A stretch of DNA of 10,040 nt from Ruminococcus flavefaciens (GTDB lineage Bacteria > Bacillota > Clostridia > Oscillospirales > Ruminococcaceae). The stretch covers positions 1-10,040 of the forward strand of contig DEBW01000075.1 in the NCBI GenBank assembly GCA_002348905.1. Direction: 5' to 3'. Made by a program: the position numbers and the translations under genes. Below are positions 4,808-10,040 of this stretch, piece by piece (the stretch's first letter is position 1; each line of letters opens with the position of its first letter). The notes beneath the pieces are model-generated. The model saw only the letters and a list, made by a program, of their open reading frames with translations. It had not been told where the DNA came from and searched no databases.

Positions 4808-7186
4808 ATGTCTGATAAGCTTAACAACGAACTTGAAGTCAAAGTAATATCCAATATAGAGATAGTCGCCGACACTGACTTATCGAAAGCTATTTACGAC
4901 CTTGATACTGAGATAGATATGCTTTCAAGTCATGCTGATAAGCTCGATTATATTGTTGCTGCGTCTTCGGGTATTCTCTGCGGAATGCTTGATATCTTCT
5001 GGGTTGGAGAGTTCAGCTTAGAGCACGGTTGCGGAATTGCTGACGATAAGGTCAATAGTTTTGTAGAGAAAACTGCAAAAACGTTCGGCTTCAAGGGAGA
5101 GGGTCTGAAAGATGCTGTCAAATTCCTTGAAGAGAAGTTTCCTATACCGAGCGACGGAAATACACCTGATTTTGGCGGAGGGCTTTCTCATCACCTGAGA
5201 GATTTTGCTCATCATCCTACTATCGTGGGACTATTCTTTTCCCTGCTTACTCAATTCACAGGCAAATCATATGGTACTGATACAGCAGGAAACTTTATTA
5301 TTGTTCCTGTACCTGAAAAGAGTCGTATTTTTATCGGTGACGATATTCCTGATAAACTCATTAAAGGTACACTTGTTTGGTTCTTTCATCTTGTTAGTGA
5401 CGTTGCAGGTTCAAGCAGTACCGCTGGCAGAAGCGGAGGTACAGGCATACCTGGACCGTTATTATCTTTAGCAAAAGAAATATCTGTTCTTCCATTATTT
5501 AAGAATATCAAAATCGGAGATAATTCACTGTCTGTATTTCTTTCAAAACTGTTTAATGGTACATTACTTGCAAAGCACGATGCAAATGGAAATATTATTA
5601 AAGGAACGAAATTGAAGTTTGATTTTCGCGGGGAATTAGGTGCTGCGGTCGAACTAAGCAAGCAGAAAATACCTGTAATGGCAAATGAGCTTATCGTCAG
5701 AATGTTTTATTTCGTCCGCAGATTTGCTGCCGAGCTCAGGAGAACAGAGATATCATCATTTAATGATTTGATTGGACTTGACTGGGATAATATCCTTCCG
5801 AATAAAAATCCAACTATGACACGCATGATAGTTGTTGCGACAGGAGTATTCTCTACCATAGACCTTACAGAAGCTATAGTTACAAAGAAATACTTTGTTG
5901 CCGTCAATTATGCAGGTATAGGCAGGTTTGCTGTCGCTCTCGGTAATGAGACGGTCAATCTTCTCAAAGTCCGTGATGTTCAGAAAATCAAGCAGATGTA
6001 TGAGGAGATACAGCGCAATACATATACTGAAACTGACAATAATATCTATAAGCGTATGGGCGAGGGCGATGATATGGATATCGGTAAATTTGGACTTACC
6101 TTAGAACAGACAGAGATTCTTTATAACCTCGAAATGTATAAAACGATCAATGATATCAACAAATCTAAGAAGGTCACAAAAGACATGAAAGCTGATTGGT
6201 TGGAAGAATGGAAACATTATATCAGCATTGGCTTCGATGACTTTGTTGGTTCAGAGGGTGCAGAAGTTCAGTGGTATAGTCAGAAAGAACTGATACAGAA
6301 AATACAGGAAAACGAGCCTGATAAAACATGGTTCAGACTTGTTCTGCTCGAAGCAATGCTGTTTGAACCGTATTATCCTCTCGGACTGGAAGTTGATAAA
6401 AAAGGCAATGAAGTACCGAGCAAAAAATACAAGGAGTTGAGTCTGCCTTTAGTCGGATATGATGAATCAAAGGGAGATGAATTCCTTGAAGCATTCTATT
6501 CTGTAAATTTCTCCCAAAACGGATATATTGAACGTTTGAGGAAATGCTATCATAAAGTCTCGAATGAACTGAATGAAGTCACAAAGGCGCGTTTAAAGAC
6601 TTTTCTGATAACAGCTGTTGTTACAATTGCTATAGTTGCAACTGCCGGAATGTTTGCACCGGCAATAGCAGTAGCTTTGGTAGGCTCAAGCTTCCCCGGA
6701 TTGAGCGGTGCGGCTCTGACAAGTGCTTGCCTTGCATATCTCGGAGGCGGAGCTGTAGCAGCCGGAGGAATGGGAATGGCTGGAGGTACAATGGCTATAG
6801 TTGGCGGCAGTGCTATCCTCGGATTAGGTGTTGGTTCAGGTGTTGGAGGTGCAGTAGGTGCTGCAAGCGTTATGGGCAAAAAAGGCACTATACTTCAATC
6901 TGCTAAGCTTATGGTTGCTGTCAGAGAAATTTTTCTCAACGACGAACATGATATTGATTATTCCAATACTGTGTATGAGCAGTACGTTCAGCAAATAGCT
7001 GATATTGAGAAAGGTCTCATAGAATTGGAACTTAAAGCCAACGTTGCCGAAAAAGATGAGAAGAAGCAGCTTGAAGCTCAGATAAAAAATGCTAAGGAAT
7101 CTGTTCATGCTATGAAGATCGCAATGAAGAGCATGAAGCAATATAACAGTTCCTTTGAATTAGGATTAGAAACTGAGAATAAGTAA
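4808..7186 (+). CDS. Large glycine-zipper membrane protein, unknown function
   Basis: The 792-residue product starts at ATG 4808, seven bases after AGGAG (4796-4800). A TTG at 4790 is in frame but lies before the RBS. I cannot name the family. Residues about 50-75 hold a short hydrophobic patch (ASSGILCGMLDIFWVGEF). Residues about 116-160 form a conserved-looking block, TPDFGGGLSHHLRDFAHHPT followed by VGLFFSLLTQFTGKSYGTDT, with four His and one Asp in one short run. The middle (about 200-590) is mixed and mostly soluble. Residues 599-689 are a long hydrophobic, Gly/Ala-rich segment with repeated GG and GxxxG spacing (LGGGAVAAGGMGMAGG, GLGVGSGVGGAVG), typical of glycine-zipper helices that pack or oligomerise in membranes. 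Residues about 728-778 are a Lys/Glu/Ala-rich coiled coil. A pore-forming or membrane-disrupting effector is a reasonable inference, not shown. Confidence 0.72.
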   Translation: MSDKLNNELEVKVISNIEIVADTDLSKAIYDLDTEIDMLSSHADKLDYIVAASSGILCGMLDIFWVGEFSLEHGCGIADDKVNSFVEKTAKTFGFKGEGLKDAVKFLEEKFPIPSDGNTPDFGGGLSHHLRDFAHHPTIVGLFFSLLTQFTGKSYGTDTAGNFIIVPVPEKSRIFIGDDIPDKLIKGTLVWFFHLVSDVAGSSSTAGRSGGTGIPGPLLSLAKEISVLPLFKNIKIGDNSLSVFLSKLFNGTLLAKHDANGNIIKGTKLKFDFRGELGAAVELSKQKIPVMANELIVRMFYFVRRFAAELRRTEISSFNDLIGLDWDNILPNKNPTMTRMIVVATGVFSTIDLTEAIVTKKYFVAVNYAGIGRFAVALGNETVNLLKVRDVQKIKQMYEEIQRNTYTETDNNIYKRMGEGDDMDIGKFGLTLEQTEILYNLEMYKTINDINKSKKVTKDMKADWLEEWKHYISIGFDDFVGSEGAEVQWYSQKELIQKIQENEPDKTWFRLVLLEAMLFEPYYPLGLEVDKKGNEVPSKKYKELSLPLVGYDESKGDEFLEAFYSVNFSQNGYIERLRKCYHKVSNELNEVTKARLKTFLITAVVTIAIVATAGMFAPAIAVALVGSSFPGLSGAALTSACLAYLGGGAVAAGGMGMAGGTMAIVGGSAILGLGVGSGVGGAVGAASVMGKKGTILQSAKLMVAVREIFLNDEHDIDYSNTVYEQYVQQIADIEKGLIELELKANVAEKDEKKQLEAQIKNAKESVHAMKIAMKSMKQYNSSFELGLETENK

Positions 7187-7279
7187 GAATTAATGCCCGA
7201 CGTAATGTCCACAGCAACCGTGTCTCTGTACCCCAATCAAATTTATTAAATGGTCTGTTTAGAATAAAGGTTCTTATTT

Positions 7280-7486
7280 ATGGGTAAAGCGATTGTTAAC
7301 ATTAAAAGCATAAAATGCTGTGCTTTCTGCAAATATTGGTGGGATCCTGCCTGCAAGTATATCTATCCATATCTTGCTGATCAATGGTACTATGAAAACG
7401 CAGCAAAATGCAGGTGTATAAAGAAAAGCGCAGATACTTCGGCTTACTTTTCATGCAGTAATTTCAAATGTAAAATTGAATTATGA
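7280..7486 (+). CDS. Small Cys-rich putative zinc-binding protein
   Basis: The 68-residue product starts at ATG 7280, ten bases after AAAGG (7265-7269). It has eight Cys at 13, 14, 17, 25, 44, 46, 59 and 64. The signature is CC-x2-C-x-Y-W-W-D-P near the N terminus, then KCRC in the middle and SC-x4-C-K at the end. Paired Cys knuckles without a signal peptide suggest an intracellular metal-binding (zinc-ribbon-like) fold rather than a disulfide-bonded secreted peptide. Aromatic residues between the knuckles (WW, WYY) are notable. It lies 93 bp after the glycine-zipper gene on the same strand and may be co-expressed with it. The exact role is unknown; a regulatory or partner protein of the upstream genes is one option. 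Confidence 0.65.
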   Translation: MGKAIVNIKSIKCCAFCKYWWDPACKYIYPYLADQWYYENAAKCRCIKKSADTSAYFSCSNFKCKIEL

Positions 7487-7521
7487 AAACAAAGAAGTTA
7501 GAAAAGTTTTCCATACTTTAC

Positions 7522-7550
7522 TTGAAAAAAGGTAATCAATATGATATACT
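7522..7550 (+). promoter_or_regulatory. Strong sigma-A-type promoter of the ATPase gene
   Basis: TTGAAA (7522-7527) and TATACT (7545-7550) are separated by exactly 17 bp, each matching consensus in 5 of 6 positions. This is the best promoter in the window and lies about 80 bp upstream of the TTG start at 7631. A perfect inverted repeat (7532-7557) overlaps the -10, pointing to repression by a DNA-binding dimer. Confidence 0.72.
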
Positions 7551-7557
7551 TGATTAC
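7532..7557. promoter_or_regulatory. Palindromic operator overlapping the -10 box
   Basis: GTAATCAA (7532-7539) and TTGATTAC (7550-7557) are exact inverted repeats with a 10-bp centre that contains most of the -10 hexamer. The symmetry lies largely upstream of the expected transcription start, so it should act as DNA and not as an RNA hairpin. The regulator is not obvious in the window. Confidence 0.55.
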
Positions 7558-7630
7558 AATGACAGCGGCAGAGAACATACACAATAATAGCCGCCATTTA
7601 TTACGATTCTGATACGAAAGGAAAAACGTC

Positions 7631-8455
7631 TTGATATACCTGCGTGAATATACTCCCTCTGAACAGAAAGTAAACCACCCGAATCTTTATCCCTACAACA
7701 CTCTGAGCGGTAAATTTGCAGAACCGTTGGAGTTTTCAGAAATCACGATCTTTTACGGAGAAAATGGCTGTGGAAAGTCCACTCTGCTAAATCTCATTGC
7801 CTTGAAACTCGGGATAGAAGGATCTGAAAAATACTGCTACGGGCAGATGTTCCTTGACCGTTTCAACGAAGAATCCTCTTATTCTATGGCATATAATGAA
7901 AAAGGCGTTCAGCACATTGTCCCTAAAAACAGCAGATATATAAAAAGCGAGGATCTGCTTTATGAAATAAAAAAGATACAACAGGAGCAAGCACTTCACA
8001 TGGGATATGTTTATGAAGCGGCGCATTCCGGTGCTGATGCAGATAAATTAAGAAGAAGGCTGTTTCAGGACGAACAAATGAAATGGCTAACTTTTGAAGG
8101 TAAGCGTCTTTTCGATACGCTCAAGTTCCGACAGGAAAAGTATTACAACGGAGAGACATCACTGCAAATCTTTGAGGATTTTCTTCAACCTGATGCTATA
8201 TATCTTCTGGACGAACCTGAGGTATCTCTTTCTCTGCAAAGTCAGCTGAAATTATCAGATATGATAAATGAAATGGTGCGTTTCTTCAATTGTCAGTTTA
8301 TTATCGCCACTCACTCTCCGCTTATGTTATCACAGCTCAGAGGAGTAATATACGATTTTGATCATTCAACAGTCAGACGTGCAAAATGGTTTGAGCTTGG
8401 CAATGTAAAGTTTATGTACGAATTCTTCAAGAAACATAAAAGCAAATTTGAATAG
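7631..8455 (+). CDS. Stand-alone ABC/AAA-type ATPase
   Basis: The 274-residue product starts at TTG 7631, behind AAAGGA (7617-7622). Walker A is GENGCGKST (residues 43-51). A YNGETSLQIF stretch in the middle is in the place of an ABC-type signature. Walker B is IYLLDEPEVSLS with D194 and E195, and the switch His is H228 in ATHSPLML. This is the short, single-domain architecture of predicted ATPases of the COG3910/AAA_21 type, with no transmembrane or nuclease domain fused. Such proteins occur widely as single genes, and relatives act with effectors in abortive-infection or OLD-like systems, but no nuclease partner is adjacent here. It has its own promoter and terminator and so appears to be a separate transcription unit. 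Function beyond ATP binding and hydrolysis is unknown. Confidence 0.85.
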   Translation: MIYLREYTPSEQKVNHPNLYPYNTLSGKFAEPLEFSEITIFYGENGCGKSTLLNLIALKLGIEGSEKYCYGQMFLDRFNEESSYSMAYNEKGVQHIVPKNSRYIKSEDLLYEIKKIQQEQALHMGYVYEAAHSGADADKLRRRLFQDEQMKWLTFEGKRLFDTLKFRQEKYYNGETSLQIFEDFLQPDAIYLLDEPEVSLSLQSQLKLSDMINEMVRFFNCQFIIATHSPLMLSQLRGVIYDFDHSTVRRAKWFELGNVKFMYEFFKKHKSKFE

Positions 8456-8468
8456 CGATTTATTATAT

Positions 8469-8495
8469 CCGCTCTCCGTGTTGAGGGCGGTTTTT
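8469..8495 (+). terminator. Rho-independent terminator of the ATPase gene
   Basis: CCGCTCTC (8469-8476) pairs with GAGGGCGG (8483-8490) with one G-U pair and a 6-nt loop, followed by five T. It begins 13 bp after the ATPase stop codon. Confidence 0.85.
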
Positions 8496-8633
8496 CTTCA
8501 ACCTCAGCAATTGTAAATAGTTTTGCTATCAGCTGATCGAAGTGTTTGTCACTTCTACAATATTTTCATTCTCAGTGCGTACAAACATCAGTAAACAGCC
8601 GGTCTCCCCATAATGGACATAACAAAAGCCATG

Positions 8634-8650
8634 ATCTCAAGCCCTGAGAT
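8634..8650. repeat. Short hairpin between convergent genes
   Basis: ATCTCA (8634-8639) and TGAGAT (8645-8650) form a 6-bp stem with a 5-nt loop, about 65 bp past the stop of the minus-strand gene. No proper T-run follows on either strand, so any terminator role is weak. The rest of 8496-8715 shows no gene. Confidence 0.3.
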
Positions 8651-8715
8651 TAAGAGTAATGTTGTTTTCAAATACGCAGTTCTGATACTCAGAGCCTGAG
8701 CAGCAAAGCTCGCTG

Positions 8716-9234
8716 TTACATAAAGTCAATACAACACCCCAGTATATCACGATGACGAACATATTTGAAACCCTCGTATTTTTTAATAAATCTGAGAAGA
8801 CTTTTTCTGTTAAATGGCGTAAATCCTGCCCAATAAGAACCTGCACATTTTCTTGCTATGAATAAAGCATCGATCGTAAAGAAATATCTTGTATGCTCAA
8901 TATTCTGAACCCCCCCTCTTTCATATTTATCATATTCGGAAATATCATATACGGGAAAATCACACATGCTTTTATTGACCTTCTGTTTTTTTACGAAAGA
9001 GGTAATGCTTTTATCACCTGAAATACGCTCAACAATTGAATATCGAACAGATTTGTCAGGCTTGTAATCTTTGAGAATCCGCTTTACTCTCTTTGAGCAG
9101 TAAAGAATAGTAAATGCGTCAATATTTTCTATGCCTTTATCAGGATCCAATGATCTGATTTCCACACCCTTGTCAGAAAATACCATCATACCTGATGTAC
9201 CCTTGAATTCAAAATAGCTTACAAAACTTTTCAT
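8716..9234 (-). CDS. Hypothetical protein, unknown family
   Basis: On the minus strand ATG 9234 lies five bases after GGAG and gives 172 residues starting MKSFVSYFEF. An in-frame ATG 33 bases further upstream (9267) has no RBS, so the shorter form is preferred. The protein is basic and mixed in composition: it opens with FSDKGVEIRSLDPDKG, has a Lys/Arg-rich centre (SKRVKRILKDYKPDK, FVKKQKVNK), and ends with an aromatic and basic part (FTPFNRKSLLRFIKKYEGFK) before CCIDFM. No membrane segment or catalytic motif is recognised. A G7 run on the coding strand (8910-8916) is a potential slippage site. The gene is convergent to the ATPase gene and lies between it and the relaxase fragment, so it may belong to the mobile element. 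Confidence 0.6.
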   Translation of the reverse strand: MKSFVSYFEFKGTSGMMVFSDKGVEIRSLDPDKGIENIDAFTILYCSKRVKRILKDYKPDKSVRYSIVERISGDKSITSFVKKQKVNKSMCDFPVYDISEYDKYERGGVQNIEHTRYFFTIDALFIARKCAGSYWAGFTPFNRKSLLRFIKKYEGFKYVRHRDILGCCIDFM

Positions 9235-9511
9235 TTTTACTCCATTTCTGACAGAAAACACCGTCATTCTGTGGGTTTACTGATTCTGTAAATAATTGAG
9301 ACTTTTTGGATTACTCCGCTCGGCGTCTGCTGTGCAGATATTGGCTTACAGGTACGCAAGTCTAAGAAGATCCCGAACCGCAATGCATACTTTATGTAAA
9401 CACCGATTTTCAGACGGAGATTGGACGAAGCGGTCTCTTGCCCGTCCTGTGTGCCTCACGGCACTCTATGCGGCCGTCTCCCGACGCCGGTTTGTCAAGA
9501 TGCTGACATAA
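9235..9511. other. Gene-free stretch with GC-rich block
   Basis: Between the minus-strand gene and the hairpin at 9512, the part from about 9316 to 9510 is clearly richer in G and C than its surroundings. It contains short hairpins such as GTGCC-TCAC-GGCAC and CGTC-TCCC-GACG. Plus-strand frames of 61-71 codons are open through it, but none has an RBS and they use TTG starts, so I do not call them genes. One short frame reading WITPLGVCCADIGLQ to NRNAYFM has no start codon and could be a relic. A dispersed repeat, a structured RNA or gene debris are all possible. Confidence 0.35.
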
Positions 9512-9583
9512 CAAAAAGACACCAAATTTGGATATACTATGCCACTACGCATAATATACTCAAATCTGATGTCTTTCTTTTTG
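9512..9583. repeat. Long imperfect inverted repeat (hairpin)
   Basis: The left arm (9512-9542, beginning CAAAAAGACACCAAATTTGG) pairs with the right arm (9549-9583, ending GATGTCTTTCTTTTTG) around a CACTAC loop. About 19 of 24 central positions pair, then a 4-base bulge, then seven more pairs (CAAAAAG/CTTTTTG). Each strand ends in a T-rich arm, so it could be a bidirectional terminator or the folded end of a small non-autonomous element. Confidence 0.6.
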
Positions 9584-9644
9584 TGCTTTTATCATATCAC
9601 ATTTGAACCAGAAAGTCAATAGCTTTGAAAAATAATTATCAGTT

Positions 9645-9704
9645 AACAAACAGCTGACGTCCCCACACGGGGACGCACATTAAGTATAAATACAGCTGTT
9701 TGTT
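9645..9704. repeat. Nested double palindrome, candidate oriT or structured element
   Basis: The outer arms AACAAACAGCTG (9645-9656) and CAGCTGTTTGTT (9693-9704) are perfect 12-bp inverted repeats. Inside them, offset to the left arm, is a second perfect hairpin: CGTCCCC-ACAC-GGGGACG (9658-9675). The remaining 17 bases, 9676-9692, are single-stranded and AT-rich. The structure starts about 40 bp downstream of the relaxase stop on the minus strand. Nested repeats next to a relaxase gene are seen at transfer origins, but a terminator or RNA element is equally possible. No nick site can be recognised. Confidence 0.6.
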
Positions 9705-9742
9705 ATTATAAGTCATATTGGTAGAATTGTGCCTGTATCAGC

Positions 9743-10040
9743 TTATTCCTCGTCAGGTTTCTTGATGATCGGTTTGCAGTAGTTTCCCGTGACCTTATGT
9801 ATATACATAGCCAGATCACCAAGCTCCTTCCTGCCGCTGTGATAGAGCTTTCCGTTCTTAAAATTCACAGTGTTCACCATAATATGCCCGTGATACTTTG
9901 AATTACCTTGATCTTCTTTATGTACAGCGTAAACGACCTGATAGTCCTCTGCAAAATATATTGCTATCCTGTACATATAATCGCAGGCAGTATCAGCGTC
10001 CTGAACATTGTTATCGAATGACACTACGAAATGCATGATT
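9743..10040 (-). CDS. Relaxase/mobilization nuclease, 3' part (cut by window end)
   Basis: The minus-strand frame is open at the window edge (ATC before ATG 10034-10036), so the true start lies outside. The visible portion of nearly 100 residues begins HFVVSFDNN, continues YQVVYAVHKEDQGN and has the HUH-type metal motif in KYHGHIMVNTVNF (His-x-His followed by Asn), then GKLYHSGRKELGDLAMYIHKVTG. This order fits the catalytic domain of Firmicutes relaxases, which nick oriT DNA to start conjugative transfer; the nucleophilic Tyr would be in the missing N-terminal part. The frame ends only about 40 residues after the HUH motif, so the protein is short and lacks the long C-terminal region of many relaxases. 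It may be naturally small or truncated. Confidence 0.75.
   Translation of the reverse strand, partial: IMHFVVSFDNNVQDADTACDYMYRIAIYFAEDYQVVYAVHKEDQGNSKYHGHIMVNTVNFKNGKLYHSGRKELGDLAMYIHKVTGNYCKPIIKKPDEE

Noticed and set aside
6550..6888. Minus-strand Pro/Ala-rich frame
   Set aside because: It is the antisense mirror of the Gly/Ala-rich glycine-zipper coding region.
7565..7597. GCGGC/GCCGC pair in the ATPase leader as a riboswitch
   Set aside because: Only a 5-bp stem with a loop of about 20 nt; no known riboswitch core is visible.
8637..8846. 69-codon minus-strand frame
   Set aside because: It overlaps the 3' part of the better supported gene at 8716-9234 in another frame and has no RBS.
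9235..9267. ATG 9267 as start of the minus-strand unknown gene
   Set aside because: No ribosome binding site precedes it, whereas ATG 9234 has GGAG at correct spacing.
9296..9606. Plus-strand open frames of 71 and 61 codons
   Set aside because: TTG starts without RBS; open frames are expected in this GC-rich block, and the second runs through the hairpin.
1..10040. CRISPR array, tRNA or rRNA genes
   Set aside because: No regularly spaced direct repeats, and no recognisable tRNA or rRNA sequence, were seen.

Overview
The window looks like an accessory or mobile region from a low-GC Gram-positive bacterium, probably a Clostridia/Ruminococcus-type gut organism. This rests on strong AGGAGG-type ribosome binding sites, TTG/GTG start codons, AT-rich intergenic DNA, a YqeG-like HAD phosphatase and a Firmicutes-style relaxase fragment. 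The taxonomic call is inference; no rRNA or housekeeping marker is present.

Left part (1-2276). A gene for a small membrane protein begins at 190 with a good RBS, but its reading frame is split after 7 codons and one base by a complete insertion sequence at 212-1675. The IS has perfect 16-bp terminal inverted repeats, a 5-bp TTATA target duplication and a DDE transposase resembling the IS1380 family. The transposase is itself broken by an in-frame TAG at 841. Removing the IS and one TTATA copy restores an uninterrupted 205-codon ORF. Upstream of the gene are two striking AT-rich palindromes.

Middle part (2277-7486). A same-strand series of mostly unrecognised genes follows: an EcsC-like membrane-associated protein (2488-3387); a very T-rich small membrane protein whose frame is broken twice, with T7 tracts at plausible break points (3443-3863); an unlisted 39-residue, lysine-rich amphipathic peptide gene (3910-4029); a YqeG-like HAD phosphatase with an altered motif IV (4051-4695); a 792-residue protein with a His-rich conserved-looking N-terminal block, a glycine-zipper membrane segment and a C-terminal coiled coil (4808-7186); and a Cys-rich 68-residue putative metal-binding protein (7280-7486). 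Several of these point to the membrane, and the 39-residue peptide resembles the C-terminal helical part of the EcsC-like protein. The cluster may be a membrane-targeting toxin, defence or competition module, but that is inference from composition and context.

Right part (7487-10040). A near-consensus promoter overlapped by a perfect 8-bp inverted repeat drives a stand-alone ABC/AAA-type ATPase (7631-8455), which ends in a rho-independent terminator. Convergent to it is a minus-strand gene of unknown function (8716-9234). A roughly 500-bp gene-free stretch follows, holding a GC-rich block, a long imperfect hairpin and a nested double palindrome. The window ends in the 3' part of a relaxase gene on the minus strand (9743-10040), which suggests an integrative or mobilizable element.
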